Source: Chitinophaga sp. Ak27
GTDB lineage: Bacteria; Bacteroidota; Bacteroidia; Chitinophagales; Chitinophagaceae
NCBI RefSeq assembly: GCF_012726295.1
Contig: NZ_JABAOB010000012.1
Location: 214,141 to 278,140 of the forward strand
Length of the DNA: 64,000 bases
Direction: 5' to 3'
Positions within the stretch are counted from its first letter, which is position 1, and every line of letters begins with the position of its first letter. The position numbers and the translations under genes were made by a program. The notes under the pieces are model-generated. The model had not been told where the DNA came from and made no database searches. It worked only from the letters and a program-made list of their open reading frames with translations. Positions 30,201-33,365 of this stretch are shown in pieces.

Positions 30201-32124
30201 CTGTCCAGAAGCCCAGCCCGGTAGCACCCGGACCAGCATTGTATGTAATTGTTTGTGTAGAAGTGCCTGCAGATAATCCTGTTAAAGTAGTAACATAATA
30301 TTGCCCGCTCGTTTTGTTCGTAGCGGGATCGTTAGCATAAATGTCTACCGTGTATTGCGCACCTGCAGTTATAGTAGGTATCGTTAGTTGCAGTTGGTAC
30401 TGCCCTCCGCCCAACGCTGACGACGATACCAGTACCGGCGTCTTCCCGGCGGCATTGGTGTAGCTACAGTTACCACCCTGCAATGAAATACCGGCAGCGG
30501 CATTATTATAAATAGAGTTTTTAGAGATAAGCACATTAGTCGGTGCAACGTTAATAACGCCCGCCCCGCCATTATCATGTATCACACAACCGCTCACTTC
30601 CGCGTTCGTAACGTTGGCGGCGCCATAAAACCAAACAGCGTGATTAGCATTGTTCACCAGCGTGTCGCCTTTAATGCCTACATCTGTAGCCCCGGCGGCG
30701 CCGCTCACCACGATGCCCGAACGTGTCTGGTTATAGAACGCTGAGTTGATGATGTCTACATTGGTCCTGGCAGCATTGTTGTAAAATTCGATGCCATCCA
30801 TGTTATTGGTGAAGGTAGCATTGGTCAATTGGAAATTGGTGGTTGCCGCAGCCGCATAGATACCATCTACATCAAATTCGTTAAAAGAAACCTTGTCAAT
30901 TGTCACTCCCGTAGCTGCTGCATAAAAAGCAATACCTACGTCCGCATCATCTGTATTGGCAAGCTTATCTCCGTTCAACACAGAATTCGTGCAGTTAAAT
31001 CCGTTGATGGTACTTTCAAACCTAATACAGGCATTTCCTCCATAGAGCCCCGGTACCCGGTTCTCGACTACTGTTTTATTGATAGTTACTGTACTTGCAG
31101 CGCCATTAAACCAAATGGCGTGAATATCATTCTCATTAATATTAATGGTGTCCAGTGTAATATTGCTGGCTGTATTGTCGAAACGGATGGCATAGTCCCC
31201 ATCGTCATCTGCTCCGATCACATCCATATCTATAGTAGTACGATTGATATCAAAATTAGTAGCAGGATAATCGCAATAAACACCCAGCGACACGCCACTC
31301 CATAAACTATCAATGCTCACATTCCTGAACAGCACATTGTTTGCCGTTTCCACGGGGCCGGCGGTATTATCAAACACCACGCCGTTCTGAAAGCCGCTGA
31401 TATTACTGTTGGTCAGTGTAAATCCGTTTACCCCTGCATCCCGGAATACGATCCCCTCTCCTCCACGTGTATTGTTGGCGGTACTGAGCTGGATGTTATC
31501 CATCGCAAGATTGGTCTGTGTACCACCGGTAAAATAAAAAGCCCTTCCAATAAATCCACTATTGGCAGGCTCCACGTCGGTGGAAGAAATATTTCTCACC
31601 GTCAACCCGGTAGATGCCCCCTGCACTCTCATGAATGCGTTCAGGTAGTTCCCTACGGTACTGAAAGAACGTATATTGTCAATCGTGATCCCCGTTGTAT
31701 TCGGGAAAATATCTACGTTGATGTCCCCGTTATTCTGTACGATGAAATTCCGGATGGTCACACTATCCGCATTAATCACAAAAGGATTGATAACAGAATT
31801 AGTACCGGTAGAATACAGCGTGATCCTATTCTGCCCGTCGATCGTCAGCTTTTTAGCTGTAATAGTGGGCAAAGAGGTAGCCAGCGTAATCTGCCCGTGC
31901 ACATTGAACGCGATATCATGCGGACCAGCGCCGGCGGCATTGGCATCGAGGATAGCCTGTCGGAATGAACCAGGCCCCGCATCATTCGTATTTGTGACAG
32001 GGAAAGTGTTAGCTGTGGCGGCAACAGTCATCGTCATGCCAACCAGGGCCAGTAACAATCGCTTGCAATGCTTGCTGAAAAACCTTGAATCGGGATTCAT
32101 AACATTATTTAAGAGGGACATCAT
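5965..32124 (-). CDS. Giant T9SS-secreted surface adhesin, SprB-like, LamG/GIGRDD and Calx-beta repeats
   Basis: One uninterrupted frame of 8719 codons encodes a surface protein of roughly 0.87 MDa. A signal peptide covers about residues 1-39. If translation starts at the internal Met9 (32100) the signal peptide is still complete, and that start is equally credible. Residues 40-600 look like a right-handed beta-helix opened by NTNDAGPGSFRQAILDANA (CSLREA-like). Seven LamG-like modules (about 668-3446) each end in a DYLATDGT...ITGIGRDD...QKQS segment of the DUF8202 kind. A linker is followed by 40 Calx-beta repeats (about 3730-8500), a DUF11-like domain (about 8505-8610) and a gliding-motility type C-terminal domain (about 8636-8719, FPNVITPNGDGKNE) that directs type IX secretion. 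Calx-beta folds usually bind calcium, suggesting a Ca-stiffened filament. I saw no cysteine after about residue 3560. Function as adhesin or gliding filament is inferred. Confidence 0.93.
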   Translation of the reverse strand: MMSLLNNVMNPDSRFFSKHCKRLLLALVGMTMTVAATANTFPVTNTNDAGPGSFRQAILDANAAGAGPHDIAFNVHGQITLATSLPTITAKKLTIDGQNRITLYSTGTNSVINPFVINADSVTIRNFIVQNNGDINVDIFPNTTGITIDNIRSFSTVGNYLNAFMRVQGASTGLTVRNISSTDVEPANSGFIGRAFYFTGGTQTNLAMDNIQLSTANNTRGGEGIVFRDAGVNGFTLTNSNISGFQNGVVFDNTAGPVETANNVLFRNVSIDSLWSGVSLGVYCDYPATNFDINRTTIDMDVIGADDDGDYAIRFDNTASNITLDTININENDIHAIWFNGAASTVTINKTVVENRVPGLYGGNACIRFESTINGFNCTNSVLNGDKLANTDDADVGIAFYAAATGVTIDKVSFNEFDVDGIYAAAATTNFQLTNATFTNNMDGIEFYNNAARTNVDIINSAFYNQTRSGIVVSGAAGATDVGIKGDTLVNNANHAVWFYGAANVTNAEVSGCVIHDNGGAGVINVAPTNVLISKNSIYNNAAAGISLQGGNCSYTNAAGKTPVLVSSSALGGGQYQLQLTIPTITAGAQYTVDIYANDPATNKTSGQYYVTTLTGLSAGTSTQTITYNAGPGATGLGFWTATLRIPANTCGTSEFSNGIPMAAKGPACVSNGVVAWYRADQAVNGVNWGDISGNANHMTVVGDPDNTTGMVNFNPAIYYDGNDAHLAPASAAVSGAYSIMGMGVLEGSQNGRVFNSSSGNKLMGWHAGFENRLYVEGWLNTGNAITAKGKLYSFERAASGAYAFKSNGTVVKNGPTADGTAWTLDVGGATFSEYSKVFIPEVFIYNRDLTAAEIQRIESYMALKYGITLNSGATDYINSDGTVQIWTAAANTGYGTRITGIGREDCSMLSQKQSLSQDSGMVTIALGNAIAASNAANSNNFTQDKAFFTFGDNGGNTGYFTAVTSANANQRMSRVWRVQKTASWDNSQQITLQLAGGAGNNYLLISTDAAFGTVTKELKLSSTGMVTLSSADLANGAYFTFGQQQRYPGGVATNLQTWVKADAGTSVVDGSILKWQDQAVQREWPVNASNIPIGWEKNTINYNPAISFAGNNYFTVPKFTEGYTAGEIFSVQLSNLPGTSTAVSFPFEFGGDPTVAGGAPFYVYNGSHYTHFGTTTRPGYGLPGINIQLPHLLNNWSAPGSWSLNFDGKTMGSSASFPVNFSRGAALNNAIGAGHNSIFNGRISEVIFYNRQLNATERAQVNSYLGLKYALTLKTGAGAPVDYISSNGTTRMWTVTKNTGYGERITGIGRDDNGTLLQKQSRSQLDGANVTIGIGSSLAASNAENAIDIANDLSFFTFSDNGQPATYSQAVTGLGNLNVRMARIYKTDRTNWVKSPVTLSLTGGNNATYLLVSNDDTFGAGDKSYALDANGVITLDSDQLPDGAYFTFASTQAAPAGVGAGLEVWTRADSAVAGGNNATQWKELSASGRTWTLVNGGGLSWKEASFNFNPAIGFVGTGPNGNYFIQQPEVANTFTAGEIFSVQTSNIDAASAAVGYPFEFGGTYVSGQSVYVWSNNNQYSYFGSGTARRNFAYPGSVNVRNSHMLNIWSATNDWAAGIDGKVLLTDNTNAVNFLSPVGNRDYIGAGHNAVFNGDIPEVILYSRKLSTIERRQVQSYMALRYGLTLGIDTPVDYLASDGTTTMWKTATGGAYAKHITGIGRDDRGMLLQKQSVAADTGIVTIAAGASVAISNKANATTITNDLSFFTFGDDAGATTYQTPVTGISKVNSRMGRVFKAQKTNWADQNITIKLAGGNARTYLLVSTDNTFGTGDVAYALNADGIVTLNSNLLADGAYFTFAKNVTGPNGVNNGVSFWLRADDGISGGSNWSDYSNKGNDAAQGVVSSQPITDAKALNFNYGLVFDGTDDFLDITTTRIDPATATVFAVGSGSGFASARELVGSGAVGGSHGMEFRVVNTGQIQYLENAASVVGIGGLNTYLPNKPYIFSATQANNTPNGIRIFGNYTFDNQGTINLTPLTANLISIGSRTTAARGLYWMGNMGEVIAYNRVLSDAERQSVESYLGLKYGITIGNGATDYLATDGSKYWTADPIYKARITGIGRDDATALNTKQSLSVDTGFVTLSLGSNIPLTNEQNSNTITNDKSFLVFGDNGQSATSYTTVVSGTNATRRLPRIWKVGKTNWTDQNITLKANATGSKVYMLISTDPTFATISKELPLNADKTITLSSSQLPDGIYFTFGAAVKYPGGVASGNLLWLRADIATSATADSMSISSWNDYSPNGNNVTQATPANQPIYRDNAAVNLNFNPVVRFNGAPNAMTGSSFLKNGTYNAAAAFYAGSQATNLNTVVFTEPAGTGTQFTLHATWGDNVVYWDAPYVSNRLTYSAGNINDSVVLWTTTSDISLAANKQSIYRNGLNVANGNNTSIFTGNGSGFQLGWASSPTSYNGRMGDLIVYTNPLTPVEQQKVNSYMAIKYGITLNNGASNYLATDGNTIWDATANSGYRSNITGIGRDDAEDLNQKQSRNTTGGMQLAIGLNNLSETNNSNANAFTADKSYMVWGDNGNSSLFKTPLTGHPVANYRMARVWRAQKTGTVGTVQVAVPYNALPNAAQTYLIISNDATFDGSDTYIPVTAMTLNGVKHYAANVNLTSGQYFTYGAAIKTPGGVVGTSLWLRADAGTSSTTDSTAINGWTDYASDLNNATQATVANQPLYMNNATANANFNPVVKFDGTDFMGLDITKLPIGTAARTLFGTGSAATTGAGNKFILAYGAGATSQGTGLALVGGNGTADFVGWANDVTSPAGNWQPGVFNEMVGVWAGNGGTATLYSKMKSLGSAAKAWNTGNVDAGIGAWPWDRAQAWIGTMGDIIVYPTALTATEQQRVSTYLAIKYGYTIDQTTPIDYLATDGTTKVWDATANATYKNNITGIGRDDVEGLTQKQSQNINTGLQPIVGLGGIAADNGSNTNTFSADKSYMVWGDDGASTAFSTAITGNPAVTTRMARVWKVQESGTVGTVNIAVRKDQLPKTATTPYLVVSNDATFDGSDQFIQLSTNDVNGVASYTANLDLTNGQYFTFASYVTAPGGVANEMLWVKANADVQVDGANQVQQWLNQATTMPTELRAAPVAHTDAIAPSADVVQVPNGINFNPAVDFSGALGKSLKGDAGVNWNTSANLSIFSVARQEGAIQNGANLGGVFASNGNWTATGASGRGLIYTNTNTFGLDAAGSIMGNTTATYTGPVIARGIYISTNNPQGGSVWLNGKQGPIGGNLATGADGGFFEIGGRTTDGTSFDGRIFNGKIPEVIVYKSALTTTESQQVESYLGVKYGITLDQSTAQNYLATDGSVIWNATTNSTYKNNIFGIGRDDREALVQKQSRSVHTGSILTVGMRTIAATNVDNTNTFGADKSYLLLGSNSNALTVTGTDLPVGSCIPERLTQEWKTQFTNYDISTQPLSMQFDLTGITTTGTDASDFTIMVDEDGDGNFATGTVTEIPATNFAGNIVSFENVSGLKDGVVFTLVTSHLKRTANLVPDATVRTVTATCISNDTLYFYDPTDANKYIASIALNGNTMDVSKLSALVDVNRDMNTALGKNSGTDYGTQLMRRLLQINYTGAALTQNGGVTVRFFWNPAEKTNAENMLSGTRGVTGTQRWTWFKHTGDIAATLADLAPEGLANITALNPSATGQQDGVEYVEFSGIQSFSTFGGLTAVNQTLAITKVQDGKEGAQNGSFKISLPGTVNATEDITVNYTVSGTATNGGDYTTLTGTVTFPSGSNSISLPVAVTDDNILEITENVNVTLSGAIGTISGDAYNISSTQSTASLDIADNDSNDPAKTTVGITWSKDAKEPATNGAFNISLPAGVTSSEDITVNYAIAGTATPGADYVALSGSIVIPAGQPGVTLPVLVLDDQLLEKPETVIATITSGSSTNFTLTPTTGAVSATVNVIDDENTPANLVLSITKKTDAAEPGTNGEFTIHLPAGVIPTEAITVNYTVGGTATSGADYTALTGTVTIPAGKDSVVVPVNVIDDQVIENTESVVVTLTGGSSTSFNYTASGTNGNATVTIADDDNTALNRLISIKKKTDAAEPSTNGEFTIGLPANITSSEDITIAYTSSGTATSGADYTALGTSIVLPAGQNSIPLPITVVDDKIIENTETVIATVTGGTSTSFAFTISGTDGSATANIADDDNTGGNRILSVTNDGGDASEPSTNSRFKISLPKGATTADDIVAAEPITVTYTIGGTAINGTDYTTITNTAIIPAGQNSVTVPVTVIDDQLMENTETVTMALSSGASASFAFTVSATNGNATVNILDDDNTPVNRVLSITKTADGAEPATNATFKISLPGTVTPSEDITVNYTIGGTATNGTDYTTLTGTATIPVGQNSIILPVAVIDDQVIESTETVTLTLSGGSSTNFSYTVSAANGAATANIADDDNTAANRVLSVVNNGNGAEPGTPGEFKISLPTGFTSSVPVTVNYTIGGTATSTADYVTLSGTATIAAGQPFVTVPVTVNDDKIIEVTETVVMTLTSGTDGTSAYTASAAAKTATVNIADDDDTPANRVVRVQLARDGAEGGATLRFNFLPAPGITYSEPVTINYTIGGTATLGVDYNGITPAHFSGTAVLSAGSTGTAIVANIVDDQIIEGTETVIINITGGSSTNFTFTPDAVEGSATGNIIDNDDTPDNRVLSITKTGDAAEPGTNNTFKINLPAGITVPEPITVNYTVSGTATGGSDYATLSGTVTIPGGSNGTTLPVNVINDDFIENTETVIVTVTGGSTSTLTFAPSPTNGQETMNIADDDNTGTNRVLSIVKQSDLAEPAGNGSFKVSLPGIVSSSEPVTVNYTISGTATNGSDYTTLTGSIVLPAKQNSVVIPVNVIDDKIIEGTETVVLTLTGGTSTSFTFTVDATNGSATANITDNDNIAAHQVLSVINGGDAAEPGTNGAFTIGLPAGYTAAAPITVNYTIAGTATSGSDYTALTGTVTLPANQPTVSVPVLVKDDQLIENTETVIMTITGGTGAGLTYTADPANATATVNIADDENSAASRVLSVTNNGNAAEPGTNGKFKISLPANVFPSEDITVTYTIAGTATGGKDYTALTGTAIILAGQNSVDVPVTVIDDQIIEGQEAVNLTLSGGNSGSFAYTVSGTAGTAQVTLDDDDNTAANQVLTVTKNTDGAEPSTPGSFKVSLPANITSARDITVAYSTSGTATVGADYQALGTITIPAGQNSVTIPVNVIDDKIIEPTETVDMTITGGSDTQFTYTVAAGGGAATVNIADDDYTANSNVILLTKVSDAIEGSTNGRYRVSLPPGVTAQYDVVITYNLGGTANGPAATPTDYSLPTIPAGSFTIPAGSNEVFIDVAAINDGIIEGPETVVMNLINAASASMPFTIDPSGNGAVVNIIDANAASSTPIQVVTPVNASEPAGNGSFRVKLAGTATSAWPVTIGYSISGTATSGEDYQALSTITIPGGSNDALIPINVLDDKIIEPTENITITLLSGSATDGGGNAYIFPPDPANSNVTVNIADDDATAVNQVLKVVKKDDAAEPGTNGAYTISLPAGYTSAADITFSYNMTGTAARNTDYTISAIKLPANSNSFTIPLIVSDDKIIEPTETAILNLTGGTDANAFTYTADPAGNNATLNIIDNDSTAVNRVLMVTKTADGAEPGTAGEFTISLPAGYTASQDIDVTYTIGGTATPGAGFDYTALTGTAKIIAGQPDVKVAVPVTNDNIIEGTETVVMTLTGGTSSSFNFTPATGNSTATVNITDDDNTAANQVINITKKTDAAEPGIDGAFTISLPANITSAKPVTVNYTIAGTAINGTDYGTLSGTVVIPADQNSIDVPVTVKDDKIIEGTETVVLTVTGGTSPDYTFTAGIATATVNITDDDDNPTNRMLSVINNGDAAEPGTNGQFLISLPAGYTAAVPITVTYTVGGTATAGADYTALTNTVVIPAGDPDVLVAVNVIDDKIIEPTEDVTLTITSGTGGAAYTPDPAKGSATVNITDDDNTLANTALTVTRTADAAEPGTNGSFSINLPNGVTVAEDVTVQYTITGTAVNGTDYTTLSGTAVIPANSDKVIVPVTVIDDKIIETTETVIMKLNSGASTHFNFTASGTHGSDTVNIVDNDNTSSALVLSIKKKNDGAEPSTNGAFTIKLPAGYTASQDITVNYTVTGTATSGDDYNTLSGSIVLPAGKDSVDLPVTVKDDKIIEPTETVVVSLTGGSSTDFTLVPSAIEGTATVNITDDESLTPANLALSIVRKSDAAEPSTNGAFTISLPAGITTAEAITVNYTVAGTATPGADYTALTGTVVIPAGAGTVDVPVTVADDKIIEPTETVIATLAGGTSSSFTFTGSGNATVNITDNDNVAANLVLSVANAGDAAEPSVPGSFHITLPAGYTASEDITVNYNITGTATSGTDYTALAGTAVILAGKDGVVVSVPVIDDKVIENTETVIMTLNGGSSTTFTLTGNGSATVNIADDDNNNAANRVLSVTKITDAAEPGTDGKFAITLPAGITASEDITVNYTIGGSATSGKDYSALSGTVVIPAGKDTVFVPVPVIDDKVIETTETVVMTLTSGTSTSFNFVTSFTSGNATVNIADDDNVATNLVINVTNPVDGAEPATNGMFTVGLPAGYTASEDITVSYTVGGTATSGTDYTALSGTVVIPAGQPSVPVTVSVIDDKIIENTETVVLTATGGTSTSFTLVASGTTGNATVHIADDDNTIANRVLSVKNAGDAAEPATNGKFTISLPGGVTSSEDITVNYTIAGTATSGADYNTLSGTVVIPAGKDSVDVPVSVINDQIIESTETVILTLNGGTSASFIFSGTGNATVNITDDDGGNRTLTVVKTTDATEPGTNGNFNISLPAGITAAEDITVNYTVAGTAVNGTDYASLTGSAVILAGKNGVSVPVTVTDDKIIENTETVIMTLTNGTSASFAFVPSAASGTATVNIADDDNTTANRILSVTKKADAAEPGTNGQFAISLPAGITASEDITVNYTIGGTATSGQDYTALSGTVTFPAGKDTVFVTVPVIDDKVIETTETVVMTLNGGTSTSFTFTGTGNATVNITDDDNTAANRVLTVVKGADAAEPSTNGTFIISLPAGITAAENVTVNYTISGTATAGTDYTTLSASALITAGQNSVTVQVPVIDDQLIENTETVVMTLNGGSSTNFTFTGNSNATVNILDNDDVAANRILNVTATKQAAEPGTNGEFTISLPGTIASSEPITVTYTINGTATSGVDYTALTGTVIIPAGQHSVTIPVQVINDQILEGTETVGMTITTGTSTSFTFAGGSAATVNISDDENTVANRTLSIVKTADAAEPGTNGAFKISLPAGITSSEAITVNYTVAGTATSGTDYTAITGAITIPAGQNSVSVPVAVIDDQLIENTETVIMALSGGTSNSFTLAGTGNATVNITDNENTAANRVLAVSKVADAAEPGTNGGFKISLPAGIASSEAITVSYTIGGTATSGADYTAITGTITVPAGQNSVTVPVNVKDDQLIENTETVILTLNGGTSTSFAFTGTGNATVNITDDENTAANRVLTVAKAADGAEPSTNGGFKISLPAGIASSEDVTVNYTITGTATAGTDYAAITGAITIPAGQNSVNVPVMVIDDKLIEPTETVIMTLNGGTSTSFTFTGTGNATVNITDDEGDPANRVLTVVKTTDAAEPGTNGAFTISLPAGVASSEDVTVNYTIAGTATAGTDYTAITGAVTIPAGQNSVNVPVTVIDDKLIEHTETVIMTLNGGASTSFTFTGTGNATVNIADDEDTPANRVLSVVKTADGAEPGTNGAFSISLPTGIASSEDITVNYSIGGTATSGTDYNAITGTITLPAGQNSVAIPVVVKDDQVIEMTETVIMTLNGGTSNSFTFTANGSATVNITDDESITPASLALTIAKDTDGAEPSTNGAFKVSLPAGITSSEDVTVNYTVAGTATAGADYTTLTGSVVIPAGQNSVLIPVVVTDDQIIEVTETVVATLSGGNSAHFTFTGNGNATVNITDDESITPAKLVLTAKGTDGAEPGTNGSFVIGLPAGVTSSEDITINYTTAGTATANADYTALTGTVVIPAGQNSITIPVVVKDDKIIEGTETVIITPTSATSGHFTFTNAGSATANITDDEVVDANLVLNVTKDTDGAEPSTNGSFTISLPTGVSAAMDITATYTVAGTAKSGIDYTALTGTVVIPAGQNSVTIPVTVIDDQLIEGNETVIITGTGGKAGSLVFTPGSSNTATVNIADDDDINLDLEASATKANAAEPSTAGEFTIKLASGKIPDADITVTYSIAGSATAGSDYQALTGTVVIPAGQNSVTVPMNVTDDDLIEPLETVVLTVTGGKSSTINYTIGANKTATVNIADDDNTNLGLLITASKPNAAEPNVDGAFTISLASGKRTAAPITIQYMMSGSATPDADYTAISGTITIPAGASSVVVPVIVQDDREVEGPETVVFKLTGGQSADYAFTTGAATEATVTIADDDKLAGDLIVTKEIVSPVAGPYRMGQNLTYRITVKNVGNIPVTSVKAEDHLPVQLDIPTHTAADRGDVIVTQATKLVEWNIGDLAVGASVQMTLTARVIEGGKLINEATAYSTNMPDADSTNNVGVSTIAVEGSDLSFPNVITPNGDGKNERFIIGGLEKYPGAAIFIFNRWGGQVYQSKDYHNDWDGSNLNEGTYYYILEVRKESGIKKYKGWVTILR
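6618..20940 (-). repeat. Array of 40 tandem Calx-beta repeats, period about 350 bp
   Basis: I counted 40 units with the frame xxDAAEPGTNGxFxISLPAG..., TVNYTxxGTATxGxDYTxLTGTxxIPAGQNS, DDxxIExTETVxxTLxGG and ATVNIxDDDN. Average spacing is 350-358 bp (about 117-119 residues). Units near the C-terminal side (about 8.3-10.4 kb) are the most alike at DNA level, while units 5, 8, 14 and 15 are divergent or carry small insertions. The Asp/Glu-rich DDDN ends fit calcium binding known for the Calx-beta fold. Confidence 0.92.
21790..30117 (-). repeat. Seven tandem LamG-like + GIGRDD (DUF8202-type) modules
   Basis: Each module is about 380-420 residues. It opens with a GVxxxLxxWLRADxG...W.D.S concanavalin-like segment, then has an EVIxYNRxLxxxExQxVxSYLxLKYGITL strand and an YLATDGTxxWxAxxNxxYxxxITGIGRDD...LxQKQS segment. 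It closes with a FGDNG...R.RVWKxQKTxWxxQxIT...LxDGxYFTFG segment. The first module reads GIGRED and the last FGIGRDD. LamG-type folds often bind carbohydrate, so glycan recognition is a reasonable inference. Confidence 0.85.
30330..32010 (-). other. N-terminal right-handed beta-helix region of the giant adhesin
   Basis: Residues of about 40-600 carry many short Asn/Ile/Val-rich coils such as IDNIRSFSTV, LTNSNISGFQNG and INKTVVENR, with a 20-30 residue rhythm. This is typical of pectate-lyase-like parallel beta-helices. No catalytic residues of a known lyase are recognisable, so a structural or binding role is more likely than an enzymatic one. Confidence 0.65.
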
Positions 32125-32699
32125 GCAATCAACATTGGGTAATAAGGGGCCGGATCCACTGTGTTACACACAGCAAACCAGGAAAGATTCCTTTAGAAAT
32201 CTTTATATGCTAAGGGTACGATATGGTTGTTTGCCACGACCTACGGCTACTCTCTTCAGCCTATACGATCAAACACAAACAGTACTTATTTTACGAATAA
32301 TGAAATTTGAAACAGCGGGAAAAAATAGGGTCCGCATGTAATGACAATCGCGTAAAATTCCACATAGGAAAGCATTAAGATTAGATAAAAAGGATACGGG
32401 CATTATATTATCGGTACGTTCTATGATTCACAGACATGTTCACACGACTCCACGGAACAAGTCTTGCAGCGAAAGTAATTAAACTATCTTTTCATGATTG
32501 TCGTTGTAGTTCGATGTACATGTAGTAGTTATACTACATGATAATTAAGGGTACGCATTTTCAGCGTCTGCTCTCTCGAAAAACGGATCAACGGTACCCA
32601 ATAAAAAATTATAATTAATTATATACATCCAAAGAAAAATACATTATTTTAGTGGTGACAAACATCCAATGCTACCCGTGGTCCCTAACCCATAATAGA
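32125..32699. other. Intergenic region between adhesin and response regulator genes (575 bp)
   Basis: This A/T-rich, divergently transcribed stretch must hold the promoters of the giant adhesin locus (minus) and the response regulator (plus). Apart from the palindrome at 32519-32540 I see no gene, no RNA and no clear TAnnTTTG box. The stretch is long enough for a long adhesin leader or a small RNA that cannot be recognised by eye. Confidence 0.5.
32519..32540. promoter_or_regulatory. Perfect 9-bp inverted repeat, operator candidate
   Basis: CATGTAGTA and its exact reverse complement TACTACATG flank a 4-nt centre (gtta). The dyad lies 160 bp upstream of the response regulator ATG and 395 bp upstream of the adhesin start. 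There is no T-run, so a terminator is unlikely; a dimeric regulator site is the simplest reading. Confidence 0.4.
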
Positions 32700-33365
32700 A
32701 TGATACATGTACTGATTGCAGATGACCATTCGATAGTAAGACTTGGCATAAAACAAATTATCTGCTCCCTGCCTGGCAACATGCTTGTAACTGAAGCAAG
32801 AACATTTGATGAAACCATTTCTCTTATTGAAGCCAAACATTTTGACCTGCTGATACTGGACATTAATATGCCCGGTGGAAACAACCGACAAATGATCGAT
32901 GCCGTAAAACTACGGCTCCCTGATGTCAGGATACTGGTGTGTTCTGCCTATGAAGAAATGCTGTATGCCCTCGACTATCTCCAGACAGGCGCCGACGGCT
33001 ATATTGAAAAGAATTCTATAGATGAAGAGTTTAAAACAGCTATTAACGCTGTGCTTGGAGGAGAAAAGTATATTAGCAAAGCGGTCCGGGAACAACTGAT
33101 CAGGAAATATACCAGGCAGGAAAGCCAGTCTCCCGGCCCATTCTCCGGACTTTCCAGCCGCGAAATAGAAGTCATGAACCTGCTTACCAAAGGACTTCCA
33201 CTGATAAAAATTGCGGAAATACTCCACTTGCAACTCACTACCGTAAGCACTTACAAAGCACGCATCTTTGAAAAGACGGGTGTAAAAAATGTAATCGCCT
33301 TAGTAGAGAAAGCACAGATGTACCAGGTAGTTAATCCTTCCGGCGCAGCCATAGTGAAAGTATAG
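32700..33365 (+). CDS. NarL/LuxR-family response regulator
   Basis: A 221-residue two-domain regulator. The receiver domain (about 1-122) has the acidic pair D8-D9 in LIADDHS, the phospho-acceptor D54 in LLILDINMPGG, and the later YIEKNS lysine. The LuxR-type helix-turn-helix (about 152-212) contains LSSREIEVMNLLTKG and TVSTYKARIFEKTGVKN. I use the ATG at 32700 because the receiver fold begins there; a GTG 48 bp upstream would add 16 residues of no recognisable type. The gene ends inside the 3' end of the convergent histidine kinase gene (35 bp overlap), which suggests the two form a pair. It is transcribed divergently from the giant adhesin and could regulate it, but that is inference. Confidence 0.93.
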   Translation: MIHVLIADDHSIVRLGIKQIICSLPGNMLVTEARTFDETISLIEAKHFDLLILDINMPGGNNRQMIDAVKLRLPDVRILVCSAYEEMLYALDYLQTGADGYIEKNSIDEEFKTAINAVLGGEKYISKAVREQLIRKYTRQESQSPGPFSGLSSREIEVMNLLTKGLPLIKIAEILHLQLTTVSTYKARIFEKTGVKNVIALVEKAQMYQVVNPSGAAIVKV

